Of a stretch of DNA of 64,000 nucleotides, positions 20,715 through 34,800 are shown one piece after another (positions within the stretch are counted from its first letter, which is position 1; every line of letters starts with the position of its first letter). The notes beneath the pieces are model-generated. The model ran no database searches, was not told where the DNA came from, and saw nothing but the letters and a program-made list of their open reading frames with translations. Source of the DNA: Cryptomeria japonica (lineage: Eukaryota; Streptophyta; Pinopsida; Cupressales; Cupressaceae); NCBI RefSeq assembly GCF_030272615.1, contig NC_081410.1, positions 287,557,957 to 287,621,956 of the forward strand, written 5' to 3'. A program made the translations under genes and the position numbers.

Positions 20715-22273
20715 AATGAATGTTAAAAATTGATATTTTTGACAACCATTTTTTGATAATATGTAAAAACTGAAAGAATGAATCTTAAATGTTAATGAAT
20801 GAATGTTATATGTTATTAATGGATGAATTAATGATTAATGTTATATGACTGGGTATGGGGAATTGAGAGTGATGTGAGGGGGGGAGGGGCCCTCTAGTAA
20901 ATGATTTTTTATTTAACATGATTCCATTGAGAGATGGAAGGTGTGGAGGTTTTTAAGGAGATTTGATAATGAAAACTAATAAAATTTGTCATTTTCCTTC
21001 ATGTTTTAGATCTCTATGACAACATTACTCCAAGGATATAATGCCATTTGGTTTCAAATTGTCTTATATATAACATGGCATGTTGATAAATGTCTTTCCT
21101 TCATTAGAGTCCAATTTCAAAAGGAGGAAGTATAAGGAAATTAAGTTTTGGTAACAGGATGACCAGCTGTCATATGGTTCTACAACTTTATGACTGTTAC
21201 AGTAAAATAAGTGATCAAATATGAAGTCATTTTAGTTTGCACTTTGTTGGGGACTCTATAAAAATGAATCTTCTTTTGTTTGAATCCATTTTTAATGAGT
21301 TTTCACATTGTCTTTGGCAAGTTATGTTAGTTTTTCCAAAAACAGTCTGAAACCCTCAATGAGGGTAACCAACAAGAAAATTATTTGTATAACTCCTAAT
21401 ATAGCTGGTGGGAAAATCTAGTTTTTGGTGATATGTAGGGTTTATATATATACTCCAAGATTTCAAAGTGGCAGGCCAATTCACAAAGGTTTGGGAGGGT
21501 TTTAATGATGCCCTAGTACTTCTAAAACCATGGCTCTGATCAATGGTAACAGTGACAGTGGATTGTACCTTTGTTCTACTTTTGAATATATGCTAGATAC
21601 TTTCCTGTAGCAATCAATAACTATGGAACATATCACATTAATTACTTTTTGTGTACCTTTGTTCTACTTTTGAAAATATGCTAGATACTTCCCTGTACTA
21701 ATGAAATGATTACATGTTGTAGCTCTTGTTTCTTTATGTGACATGAAAAACCTAATGTTGAATATTGCTGATGGCAACTCCTGGAGATTTTACCCATTCT
21801 AATTATATTTGAGCACCTTCCTCTTTTTTGTTTATTAGATGTATCATTGGTATTCCTACCTCATTTATTATATCACATGTAGAGATATGACTTATCATTT
21901 GGTTTCTCTAGCTATTGGCACTATGAACAACCAAGCTACATCTTCCTTTAGTTATCACAATTACTTAGAGGTACATTTTATTAGCTGGAGATACCATTCT
22001 TGTACTTACAACATGTATTTCACCATTTCAACACTATTTAAAACACTTCTTTCCTCATGAACAACCAATGAATGCGAGCCTATATCATCTTTGTAAATTT
22101 ATCATCCTTAAGACGCACCTATTGTATGTTTTCTATTGATATATTAGTGATCAATGTTCATTATTCATGTTATCTTGATGTGCATATAAATGATATGATA
22201 CTTTTGACTCTCTACTTTTGATTCTTTATTGTTGAGCACTAAGTTTTTGTTTCTTTCATTACATTGTCCTATT
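20715..22273. other. AT-rich stretch without a recognisable gene
   Basis: Only short frames. Two near-identical phrases about a 'cctttgttctacttttga.aatatgctagatac' block (about 21568-21602 and 21655-21689) form a local direct repeat about 87 bp apart. The last five bases, ctatt (22269-22273), are the left target duplication of element C. Confidence 0.5.
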
Positions 22274-25200
22274 TGTTGGTGCCCAAAACCATAGATTGGA
22301 AAACTTAAGGATTTTCCAAGCCCTTAACTGATCCAACTAGCCTTGGCCAACGAACAGGGATGGTCAAAGACCAAATCCCTATGCACTTAAGGCTCCACTG
22401 AACCTAGGTGGCTATACCTCTCCCTCTCAAGAACAAAAAGAGTTATTTAAAGTTAATTTAAACTTTAAGACAACTCTTTGCAAGAATGGCAATGATTTCC
22501 TGCTATTGCTGAGTGCTCTTATTTGAATGCATTTGAAATTGAAAACTGAATGTAAAGATAATTGTGTATAAAGATTGTTGTATTTTGGAAATAAAATGCT
22601 TTCAGGACATACAAGAAATATGCAATAGACTAGTTCAAAAGGATTTAGAAGAATGTTTCTCTCTCAAGGACCTTATGCATATCAAATCAGAATCTTGGAG
22701 AATGAATAATAGACCAGTGCCTCTATCCAAGAATATATATGATACTTTGTGGACAAATAACTTTATCAACTTAGGAGACAATGTTAATCATCACTATAAA
22801 GGTTCAATATGTGTCACATAAATAATAAGAACCCAATCTCACATTTAATGTAACAACATGTGATTCACATTATAGAAAATCCTTAAACAGATTTATCAAG
22901 AGGACAAAGAATATTTCATCAACATAGAAGTATACACTATATTTGAAGTAGAAACAATGAACCTTGTATATTAATCTCTGAGAAATGACAACACACAAAA
23001 GCTACACTTGGAGATACTTCATTACAATTTGCTTGCACAAAATGATACTTCTTCTTCCTACAGACTTCTCTAATACATATAGCCTATAGCCCTTATAGGC
23101 AGTGATAGATTGTACCCCCTCATACAAAAAATGACTCCATATAAATAAGTGATCCAATAGACATGAATGAAAGGACACACCCTTTCATTTACAAAAGGAA
23201 GCTACATACAGTTGTTTTCCAAAGGACACACCCTTTGGTTTACATATATAATTTATAAGGAAAACCCTAAAACACCATACTAAATAATGCTTTAATAATA
23301 TATCCTTTATCCTCCACTTTGATAATATTTCTTGGCAAATATTCATCATCTCCTCAATATCTCCTGCATAATAAGATGAACCAATCAAATCCCTTTGATT
23401 TGACCATTAACTATATCTTACCTTTGATTAGGTAATAATCCTTTATGTAAAATACTTGTTTTAGGATAATTCACTTAAATCAAAATATTTTACACTTGTA
23501 AATATTAAAAATAATTTGCCCTAATAATAGTTCTCATTAAATAACATAAGGTAAAAGATTTTATATAGAAAATAAAAGTATATACTTCCTTGTGTAAAAA
23601 TGATATTCGTGGAAAAAATTCTATACCTTATTACCTTTTAGGGCAATCTAAAATAGGTTTGAAATATTTTATCACATGGACATACCCTTGCAAATACAAA
23701 TCAAACCATTAAGTACATGATATGAATAATATACCCTAATAAAAATATTCAATTTATACACGTAAAGCAAAAATATGCATATGAAAGGATTGCATTATAA
23801 CATTAGTCTTCATCTTTAATAAATGCAATTTCATCACTTTGTTTGTGGTAAAAGTACATTTTCTCAAAATAACAATAATTACACTTTGATGCTTTAAAAT
23901 ATTATATTTATTTACCCTAATGTAAAAAGTGTTCAATTCAATAATTAGGGTAAACATATTTACAGAAGAAAAAATCATTTATTCGATAATTATCTATGAT
24001 TCATTACTTTTACTATATGTCAAAAGGCATTTATAAATAAACTGTAATTACTTCCTTTGACCAAGATATTGCCTTATCAAAAACAATACAATATAGGAAA
24101 ATGAAATAATGATTTTCCCCTTTTGGTAAAAATGTATCCTTTTGCAATCAATAATATTCACATTATGTTTTTTGAAAAATAAAAAATATTTACCCTAATA
24201 TAATGATTCAATGAATTTTAAAGGGTAAAAATATTATAATAAAAAGAAGATGCCTATTATAGTAAAACGATTTTCAAGCAATATATAAATACATTTATGA
24301 CTTCTCAAAAGGTAAAGAAGAATAGATGTTATCATAACAATTTCACCTTTAAAATGCTTTAATAACTCAAAGTATTTTATCTCAAAATATAATATCAACA
24401 TAAAAATCTTGGTTGAGAAATACTCCCTTCTATGTGCCTAGGACGTATTAATTTTCACATGTATAACATACTTAATTGCAAAATGGAATTAAAACTCATT
24501 ACCTTCACCTCCCTGGAGCTCATCGGTGTAGTTTACTCTATCGGGGTAGCACGTTTTTAATTATGTCGATCCCCGATGACTTACTTATTTCTCTAGAATC
24601 ATAAAATGAAAATCACCTAAAATAAATAAAATTTCAAGATCAAGAAGTCCCTATAATAATGCCTTTGGAGAAAAAATAATAATTACTTTACCTTATGAGA
24701 TAAAAAACCTTTTACCTCCCTTAACCAACTATAAAGTATTTGATCATTTCATTTGATCAAACGTAAAATCTTTTATTTCTTTTTTGTAATAATCCTGCAC
24801 AAAATACAAACTCAAAAATTTGTGTTAGTTAAAATATCTTTTTGGGACCTTATAACACAAATAATTTAAAAATTATAGTATTAATTGGAGGATAATTATA
24901 ATATTCAAAATTAAATATTTCCATTTAATATTATACTTAGGTGAAATAATTATAAAATATAAATAAAATGTCCTTCATGTAAAATACAATTATAGGGCTT
25001 CAAGACCTAATTCATTCATGTGACACTCCTGCAAAATGAGTTTAATAGTATTCTACTAAAGCCATTTTCACTAAAAAAAAATTAAAAATTTGCACATAGT
25101 GTATTTCATTGGGATTTATTTTTAAAGGAAAAGCAAATGATATCAAATGATTCTCAAACTTGACAAAGTTATACTCAGATGAAAAGAATTCTGGTTCAGA

Positions 25201-26283
25201 AGGGTGTACCTGAAAAACTCACCTTTTGAATGCAGATACATACCTTGCATCATAGGTTCCCCAAAGAACTCCTAGCAACTCACCATCCGCCTTAACAATC
25301 CTATCGGGACTCGGCATAGCATAAAATTTCTTCTTCCGATGTCCTGATGAGTCTTTGCTTAATGCTTACTTTATTGGTATAGTCTACACCAATATCCTCG
25401 TAGGCGCTTCTATCTTCATCGGGGGTTAGAATAGCCTTTTTCTATTCCTCCCGAAGTCCCGTTGAGTCTCCGATGAACCTTTATGATTTATGCTTCCCAG
25501 TCTTTTTTATCAGTATAAGTAATGCCGATGGTTCTACCTTCCGATCCTCCATGTCATCGGGGGTCGGTCTAACTATTTTTTCCTTATCCCCATATGGTCC
25601 TTTTCTCTAATGGGCCAGCCTTCGGTTTCCTTTAGTCATTGGGTATCAGGATAGACTTTTCTTATTACTTCCGATCTCCTGATACTATAAGTCCATGATC
25701 CACATTTTCTTATCGTCACAAGTCACACCGACGACTTCATAGGTTATCGGTATAACAATTTCTACTTTTTGTCGATAAGATGATGTATGCTATTAGAAAA
25801 AAACCGCCTTCTGTTTCATCAGAACAAGCTATCCCGATGACATGACTTTCTCAAGAGTGCGCACCATGATGAGTATTTTTTAAATGCTCCAAGGCATCTG
25901 CATGTTGTTTCATTGGGACTAATTATGCAGATGATTGAAATTTTGTAATTTAGCACAGATGGACCATCACTGTTGAATATTAGTGATCCCCACTTTTCCC
26001 ACAGGATCTGATACATATTAGAAGATAATCGTAGATCATACCATAATGACTTCTCTGCTAACAAACGTTTCCCTAATGGATTCCTTGTGCAATCTATACT
26101 TAGTGCATGCCCTTGGTGTGCCCAAGTGATACCTTAATACTCTTGAAACAACTGATCTTTTTTAGATAACTTTACATGTGCTAATAAAGTTCATGCATAT
26201 ACAAACCATTAATAAATTCTCATATGATAAAAGAAAAAGTCCTCCATATAGCATAAAATATTTTATAAAAATGTGTGCTAATA
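22274..26283 (-). repeat. Left (3') LTR of element C
   Basis: 4,010 bp. Relative to the right LTR it keeps an extra stretch of about 180 bp (24215-24395) and lacks one of about 140 bp (present at 38709-38850). The 25260-25800 part is less AT-rich and carries reiterated 'tatcgg', 'ccgatg' and 'tataagt' words. An 85-codon plus-strand frame at 22564-22821 is open here and in the other LTR (28949-29206). I regard it as probably incidental. Confidence 0.88.
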
Positions 26284-26454
26284 GTGGCTCTTTCTGAGGA
26301 TGTATGTTCTCTTTAAGGACATAGCAAGATCCTAGCTATCTCTGGAGAAGCATACCATCAAATAGAACCCCTTCTATAGATCATTATCTGAATCTCGGGT
26401 AGCCCCAGGCCCCACAAACTAACATTATCTCTTCCCTTTGTCAAATATCTAATT

Positions 26455-28500
26455 CTAATTATGCAATAATATGAACCTTCTGAAAACACTATAATTTTCA
26501 CTTGCCCCAATATCTATATATTTCATTGTATTCCTTTTCTCCACTCTACTATAATAGGCACAAATACACTCCACCAATATTACTTGATTACTGTAACCTT
26601 GATTATATATGGCTTTCGAATTTGCAATTTGAGAAATATTTATCCAATGTTTATTTGAAAACCCTGATTTTTTATCATATGCCTCATCTTTGGAAAAAAT
26701 TAAATCAAATTTACTATATGTGAATCTCACCTGAGTGCAATTTTCCCATAAAACTTCCATATCATAAATTTGAATATTTTTCTCATGGTGCAATACTCCT
26801 AGGGTAAAAAATATTTGGTAAATATTTCTCATAACATTTTGAAATATTATGTCCCTAATATATGAATTTGGATCCCGCAAATTTTCATAATTATCCTTTG
26901 TGTCATGTTGTATCTTCTTTATTGACATTATGTCCCAAAACACCCTATTTCTTTCACATAACAATTTAACATGAAAGTGATTTTCAAAAATATTTTTGTG
27001 AGATAAGTCATCATATATTATTATTTTACTTTCATCATATAGTTGATTTGAAAAACTTAGGTCATCCCCAAATGCATTTTCTCCTTCCCTTTTCTCATAT
27101 GATGCTTCCGGACAAACATTATTTTTGGAAGCATTCTGTGAAAATATACTATTCCTTTTGGTCATATCACCATTTATTATTACCATATTTTCCTCTATGG
27201 TTTCCATTTCTGAAAAACTATGATCAAACTTACTTCCCTCTAACTGCAACAAATGAAAAAATATAGGCATGCCTTGATGTGAGCCTTCATATAATTCATT
27301 ATTTAAGGGATTATTATGATACGTACTTTCATGAGAGGTATTAGGTGCTTTATCTTTTGGAATAATGTCTTCACAAATATCTTCTACAGAGACGTCCTCC
27401 TGTGCATAAAATGTATGTATATCTATTTCACAAAATGGATTAGAAAAGAATTCATATCTTGGAAACCTTTCTTCAATTTCCTCTGGAGATTTGTTGTACT
27501 AAAGATTTGAAAAACTATTTCCAAGCACACATCCCCTATTATACTCATCACCATGTACGAATTCCTTTGACATATTTTCATGGGAATCATCACTTACTTC
27601 ATCAAACATACCCTGAATGTGCCCTAATCCATTAGTTTGCTTAATTTGAAAAAAAATTGGACCATTTTTGTGAACATACCTTTCATATTCCTTTTCTAAC
27701 ATATAAGAAATTTATTTTGTACTAAGAAATGGTTCTTCCTCCCCTTTGCATTCATTCACACAAATGGATTCTTCTTTATTTAAATCCATATTGTCCTCCT
27801 CATGTGATATCCAAACAACATCAAGTTCTTCTAAAATTTTGAGAAAAAGTTTTACCTGAGGATCATGATGAATCCCTAACTCACACATTTTTCTTGAAAA
27901 TGAAGGCCTGATATCTGAAGGTATTTCTTTATAAATGTTGAACATCCTTATGAACAATTATGTTATAGATTCATCCTTATACCTTTCTAAATCAAAGAAT
28001 GCCTCCAAAGGGGAAACATACGATTCTTCTTTTTCATTGAATATTTGTTCCTCACCTTGCTCATAAAAAATGTCATCTCCTTCAACATTTGCAATATAAA
28101 ACTCATGTGAGAACCATTTCTCAAATTCTCTCTAGGATGAAATGCTATGTGCAAGCAGTGAGTCATATTCTTCCCTTGCCCTATCTTCCAATGTTTGGGC
28201 AAATAATATCATTACTTTCCCTTCATCAGCAATGTCATGGTATTATATAAATGAATAGAATGCTTCTAAATGCCACCTTACTAATTCATTATGCTCACCA
28301 GAGCACCTTGGTACAACTTGTGCAAGATGTAAAAACAAATCAACAAAATTACATGAAAATCTTCTAAGGTCCAATGGCCCATTGTCCCCTAGAAAAAAAA
28401 AATTAACCAATTCTAAAACATCTTGTAATAGATTTCCTATTAGCATCAAAGGGAGGAATTTTCATCTCCGTTGGGTCTCTTCCACTAGTAGAGTCACCAA
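26455..28500 (-). pseudogene. Element C gag-like open frame, about 670 codons, lightly broken
   Basis: One minus-strand frame runs from about 28445 to 26455 with about half a dozen stops (near 28242, 28135, 27960, 27711, 27498). A frameshift in a T run near 28389-28397 separates it from the start 'MKIPPFDAN' near 28455. The phrases 'LDLRRF..NF', 'FLHLAQVVPRC', 'ELVRWHLEAFYSF', 'GKVMILFAQTLEDRAREEYD' and 'FEKWFSHEF' have the helical layout of a retrotransposon gag core. The last 271 codons are intact, acidic and asparagine-rich, with no zinc knuckle, protease or RT motif. The particle-shell role is inferred. Confidence 0.65.
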
Positions 28501-28636
28501 TTGAAAAACTGTTAATATAAAATTGCCACCTCCTAGGAGGAAAATATTACCGACTTAACTAGTCTTTTGGGATCCTCCCTCCAGTAGAGTCTGAAACAAA
28601 CTACCAAAGATTCTGAAAAATTATTCTGAAAAACTT

Positions 28637-28653
28637 CCCCAGCAAAGTTGCCA
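28637..28653 (-). other. Primer-binding site of element C
   Basis: The minus strand reads TGGCAACTTTGCTGGGG three bases inside the right LTR. This is a decayed form of the TGGCGCCGTTGCCGGGGA site used by many plant Gypsy elements. It sets the element's orientation. Confidence 0.7.
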
Positions 28654-28656
28654 ATC

Positions 28657-29927
28657 TGTTGGTGCCCAAAACCACAGATTGGAAAAATAAGGATTTGCCA
28701 AGCCCTTAACTGATCCAACTAGCCTTGGCCAACAAACAGGGATGGTCAAAGACCAAATCCCTCTGCACTTAAGGCTCCACTAAACCTAGGTGGGTATACC
28801 TCTCCCTCTTAAGCACAAAAAGAGTTATTTAAAGTGGATTTAAACTTTGGTAAGACAACTCTTTGAAAGAATGGCAATAATTTCCTAGTACTATTGAGTG
28901 CTTTTATTTGAATGCTTTTGAAATTGAAAACTGAATGTAAAGATAATTATGTATAAAGATTGTTGTATTTTGGATATAAAATGCTTTCAGGACATACAAG
29001 AAATATGCAATAGATTAGTTCAAAAGGCTTTAGAAGAATATTTCTCTCTCAAGGACCTTATGCGTATCAAATCAGAATCTCAAAGAATGAATAATAGACC
29101 AGTGCCTCTATCCAAGAATATACATGATACTTTATGGACAAATAATTTTATCAACTCAAGAGACAATGTTAATCATCATTATAAAGGTTCAGTATGTGTC
29201 ACATAAACAATAAGAACCCAATCTCATATTTAATGTAACAACATGTGATTCACATTATAGAAAATCCTTAAACATATTTATCAAGAGGACAAAGAATATT
29301 TCATCAACACAGAAGTATACACTATATTTGAAGTAGAAACAATGAACCTTTTATATTAATCTCTGAGAAATGACAAAACACAAAAGCTACACTTGGAGAT
29401 ACTTCATTACAATTTGCTTGCACAAAATGATACTTCTTTTTCCTACAGAATTATCTAATACATAAAGCCTATAGCCCTTACAGGCAGTGATAGATTGTAC
29501 CCCCTCATACAAAAAATGACTCCATATAAATATGTGAGCCAATAGACATGAATGAAAGGACACACACTTTCATTTATAGAAGGAAGCTACATACAGTTGT
29601 TTTCCAAAGGACACACCCTTTGGTTTACAGATATAATTTAAAAGGAAAACCCTAAAACAACATACTAAATAATGCTTTAATAATATATCATTTATCCTCC
29701 ACTTTGAAAATATTTCTCAACAAATATTCATCATCTCCCCAATATCTCCTGCACAATAAGGTGAACCAATCAAATCCCTTTGATTTGACCATTAACTATA
29801 TCTTACCTTTGATTAGGTAATAATCCTTTATGTAAAATACTTGTTTTAGGATAATTCACTTAAGTCAAAATATTTTACACTTGTAAATATTAAAAATAAT
29901 TTTCCCTAATAATAGTTCTCATTAAAT
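28657..29927 (-). repeat. Right (5') LTR of element C, first part
   Basis: Matches 22274 to about 23545 of the left LTR with few differences. It is interrupted at 29927 by the LINE, whose 17-bp target duplication is 29911-29927. Confidence 0.9.
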
Positions 29928-30267
29928 GATTTTTGCAATGGGCAAAAATTCACAATTTTCACAATTTAGGGTTTCAGGGGATAAGCAATGCTGGGGTGAG
30001 GAGGTTCTCTGTGACCTGTTCTCGCCATGTGATCCTTTCGGGAAACTTTCTAGCCATATCCTGCAGTGGATATTCCACAATGGGGCTTGGGTGGATGTAT
30101 TAGCAAAACCTATTTTGGAGTGGTGTCGGGGACATCCGGCCAGGCTACGATCTTTGTTCTTCAAGGGCTTCTTTGGGCCGTGTTCGAGGCGTACGTAGTT
30201 TCGTGGGATAGGAGGGTCTAGGAAAAATCCTTGGCTCAATCATAATCCTCGGTGAAACCCTACTCAC

Positions 30268-31837
30268 GTGGCTTGTGGCAACACTATTGCTTCTAGTCTG
30301 GAATCTAAATTTGTTGACAAAAGTCCCTCTCCAAAGAAGGTTTGGTCTCCAATACCGTGTATTTCTGTGATTGATGCTTCTTTGGACAAAAAAGCAAGGG
30401 ATTTGCGATCTTTGGCAGTTATTCTTCAGGTTTGGGGGGATAATGTTTTGCTTTCTAAACTCAACTATGAAATTCATTCTCTCTGATATGACACGTTATA
30501 TTTTTCAGGTTCTTTCTGCAAACACTTTCCTTGTCATTTTTTATTTTGTCGATGCTAAACATAAGGCTCTGGAAAAATCCTACTTATGGGTAGGGCGTAA
30601 TATAATTTTTGTACAAGAGTGGAAACCATTTTTTCTGTTCCATATGACCTAGTTAAGCATAAACCCACTTGGTTTTTGCTCCCTGGCCTCCCCTTTGAAT
30701 TTTTGGATTTAGAAATTTTGCAAAAAATTGGGGATTCCTTTGAGAAATTCTTACATTCACATTCAGTGTTTGAGGATGGGTTTTTTTTGGTGAAAATTTG
30801 TGTCTTGCTTGCTCCTACTGTGATTCCTTCTAATTGTAATTTGAAATCTATTGATGGTATTTGGCGTCAGCATATTGTCTGTGATTCTAATTGGTTTTCT
30901 AAGGCTTCAGTAACTATGGATGTTGGTTTGTTTATTTCTCTTCGGGGTATATCTTTTGCAGATAAGACTTCATGATCTAATGTTTCACAACCTAAATCTA
31001 TTCATTTCACTTCTAATGTAGATAAGGTTGGTCAGGCCACTCCTCCTTTGCAATATATTTGGTAAATCCCTCAGTATTATAGAAGGATGGGGAAGGTGCG
31101 AGCTTGCTGGGTCCCCCTTCATCTGTGAGGGATGGCCTGTTTACCTCTTACCTGTTAGATGTTGATCCGATGCCTAGCTATTTGGAATCTTTTCTTCCTG
31201 ATGATGTTTTAATTTCTAAAGTCCAGAAAGTGGTTTTTGATAACAACATTACTTTAAATTCAGAGGTTACGCACAAAATTGTGGATGCAATTGATCAAGA
31301 TTTGTCCAAATTAAACTCTTCTCTGGTTATTCCCCCATCTACCAATTCTTTTGAGCCTCCGTCTAATAAATCTCAGGATGTTGTAGTAATAGTTGGGCAG
31401 GGCATTGGGTTAGTAGGTATGGATCCTATGCTTAATCATCCCCTATCCCCCCAATTGACAAATCCTCTAAGATCTTGTCTGGTAATTTGCAAGATGTGGA
31501 AGTTTCTTTGGGTTTATCTGGGGAGGGATTTGGAATTATATGTTTGGATCCTATGATTAGCAAACCCCTAATCCAGTTTCCATTATCCCCTATTTTACCC
31601 TCCCCTTCTCTTGCAAAGAGGGGTAGGAAACCAAAAACTTTTTACACACAAATTGAAATCGATGCTGGTATTAAATCTACTCTCTTGAGTCCAAAATTAG
31701 GGTCTAGTAAAAAGAAAAAATTTAGTCCACCTTTTACTCGGTCAGTGGCTTCCAAGCGGTGTCTAAAGTCTGAATTGGAGAAGGTTGATCTAGCAATTGA
31801 GAAGAGGGGAGAGATTGCCTCCCCTCGAGGCCAATGA
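30268..31837 (+). pseudogene. LINE ORF1 (DUF4283 gag-like), broken by frameshifts
   Basis: Pieces in different frames line up as one RNA-binding ORF1. 30268-30486 starts MACGNTIASS. 30490-30650 has 'YLWVGRNIIFVQEWKPFF', the DUF4283 core. 30640-30975 has 'TWFLLPGLPFEFLDLEIL', the next conserved block of that family. 31104-31550 follows, and 31475-31837 is a basic, proline-rich C-terminus with 'RGRKPK' and 'SKKKK'. No CCHC knuckle was seen. At least four frame changes mean no protein is made now. Its stop TGA at 31835-31837 overlaps the ORF2 start. Confidence 0.75.
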
Positions 31838-34800
31838 AGTTTTTATCTTGGAATGTTAGGGGCTTAAATGCCCCTAACAAAAGATGTCTCATTAAATCTC
31901 AGTTGGATTTAATGAGGTGTGATGTGTTACTTTTGCAAGAATCTAAGTTAAATAGTCAAGGTGCTGATAGGCTTTTTTCCAAGTGGAAGTCTTGGAATTT
32001 TTGTGTATCCCCCTCAATTGGGGCTTCTGGGGGTTTGGCTTTCCTTTGGAATGATTTGTCTATTGATCTGAAACTGATTGCTTCTGCCCCCTCTTGGATG
32101 TTGGCTCTGGTTAAAAGTCATGTTTCGGATATCAAGCTCTAGTTGTTCAATGTTTATGGTCCAATATCTATCAGGGATAAGAAAGCTCTTTGGGATTCTT
32201 TATCTCTCATCTTATCCCCTCTTCTTGGCCAGCTTATAGTTGTTGGAGGAGATTTTAGTGCCATCTCATCTGATGATGAGAAGTGTGGGGGAATTCTCCC
32301 TAAGAAACGTATCCTGGAAGATTTCTCTTCTTTCATTTCAAATAATAATTTGGTGGATTGTAAGACTTTGAATGGGCCTTTTACCTAGACAAATAGGAGA
32401 GAGGACTTCTCTCAGATTGCTGAGAGACTTAATCATTTTCTAGTTTCAGATAACTGGATTTCCTCTAATGTGGATGTAGTTGGTTCAGTTTTTCCCTATG
32501 CTGTATCTGATCATTTTCCGGTTGGGTTATCCATTTTTTATGACAAAGCTCCTGGTTGGTCTTCTTTTAAGTTTGAACCAATGTGGTTTCGTGATCCTTC
32601 CTTTTTATCGCTTTTACAATCTTGGTGGTCTACGGCTCCCTTTGTTCGTGGCTCTAGGATGTTTCAGTTCATTAAAAAGCTCTCTTTTCTTAAGCTTCAA
32701 ATCAAGACATGGAATGTTTTGCATTTTAAAAACATTTTTTCTGAGAAAGATAAGATTCAGGAAGAGATTGAAGCTCTTAATAACATGGTATGATTGGTGG
32801 CATGGACTCTGCAACTTTCCAGAAGCATAAGTCTTTGAATTCACAATTAGAAGATATCCTCTCTAGAGAAGAAATTTATTGGCGTAGAAAATCTAGAGAA
32901 TTATGGTTGAGTGATGGGGATCGTAATACCAATTTCTTTCATGCCTTGACCAAATTGAAACATCAACATTGTCGGATCTCTTCCATTCAAAATTCTGATA
33001 GGGTTGTTTTAACTGAAGAATCGGATATAGTTAATGAAGGTGTCCAGTTTTTTAAGTCCTTGCTCTATGAGGAATCTTCTATTTTTTGTGACAATTTTGC
33101 CTCTTTCATTCCTAAGCTTATAATAGCAGAGGATAATGCTATGCTCATGGCCCCCTTTTCCATTCAAGAAGTCAAAGATGTTGTTTTCTCTATGTCTCCT
33201 AAGAAAGCGCTTGGTCCTGATGGTTTTACTGTTCTCTTTTTTCAAAAATGTTGGTCCTTTCTTGGGGAGGATCTTCGTTTGGTTTTAGAAGAAGCTAGAT
33301 GTAATTAGACTATGTTAAGGGAAGTCAACTCAACTCTAATTGCTCTTATCCCGAAGTGTGAGAATCCTGTATCTTTTATGGACTTTCGCCCAATTGTGTT
33401 ATGTAACTCCTTATACAAAATTATTACCAAGGCTATTTCTGTACGGCTTGCAAAGCTCAACCCTAGAATCATCTTGGATGAGTAGGGGGGCTTTTTCCCT
33501 AGTAGAGAGACACTAGAAGGAGCCATTGTGGCCCATGAAATTCTACATTCCATTTCTTAGTTGTCTATTCCGGCTATGATTCTCAAATTAGATATGATGA
33601 AGGCTTATGACAGGGTTAATTGGCAGGCTTTATTGTTTGTGCTCTCTAAATTTGGGTTTGGAGTAAAATGGGTTAAATGAATTCAGGCTTGTATTAGTAC
33701 TACTAGGTTTTCAATATTATTGAATGGTTCCCCATGTGGTTTTTTTGCCTCTTCTAGAGGCCTTAGGAAAGGGGATCCACTATCTCCTTTTTTGTTTATC
33801 ATTTTGGCCGAAGCCTTTAGTAGGGCTATTTCATGTGCTAGGGAGAGGGGCCTGTGGAAGGGGATTTTCACTCCTCATATGTCCATACCCCATACTCATT
33901 GTTTCTTTATGGATGATACTTTACTATTTGGATTAGCTTCTATGAGGGAAGCCCATGTCATTAACAAGATCATTTTGGATTATTCTTCGTTCTTTGGGCA
34001 AAAGTTTAATCAGGCTAAACCTAAAGTTTTTTTCCTTGTCTCCCCTTTGGTGCAGTCTGGGTTGTCTTGTTATTGGGGTTTTTCGATGGGTCAATTTCCT
34101 TGCAAATATTTAGGGTTGCCATTTTACACTGGTTCTGAGAAGCACAATTTTTGGGAACGAGTTTCTGGGGTTATCTCATCTAAAATTCTTTCTTGGTCCC
34201 ATAAGTGGTTAACTTTTTCTGGTAAAATTGTGCTTATTAAATCAGTCTTAAATGTGATTCCTATCTATCTGTTATCCATTTTAAAGGCTCTGAAAAAAAA
34301 TGTGGGGGCTCTTCATTCAATTGCGAGATCCTTTTTATGGAATAATAATGTTGATAAGACAAAAAGGATCTCCTTGTTGGCCTGGGATAGGGTTTGTGCT
34401 CCTAAAGATAAAGGAGGTGCTGGGATTAGGGACCTTGGTAAGCAGAACTTGGGACTTGGTGCTAAGTTGGTTTGGAGATTTTATAAACAACCTACCTCTA
34501 AATGGGCATCCATTTTATCTGCTAAATACTTGCCTAATTGTTCTAAGGAGGCTATCTTCACTACTTCTTCTCTTCCCAAAGGCTCTGTGATCTGGAATTT
34601 TATGACTAAATGTAGATCTATGATTTTTCCAGGCTTGTCTTGGCTTATTCATAATGGTCGTAAGGCTAGGTTTTGGGATGAGGTTTGGAATGGCTTCCCT
34701 ATTATGTCTAGTCTTAGGGACTGGTCATCCCTTATGCCCATCCTTAAATCCTCTTGGGGCATTTTTGTGGTGGATTATTTCTTTGTCGACTCCTTGGGTT

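Noticed and set aside
30145-30477. Minus-strand frame in the LINE 5' region
   Set aside because: It overlaps ORF1 on the opposite strand and has no motif.
32480-32830. 116-codon plus-strand frame inside LINE ORF2
   Set aside because: It runs out of frame with the conserved endonuclease-RT linker.
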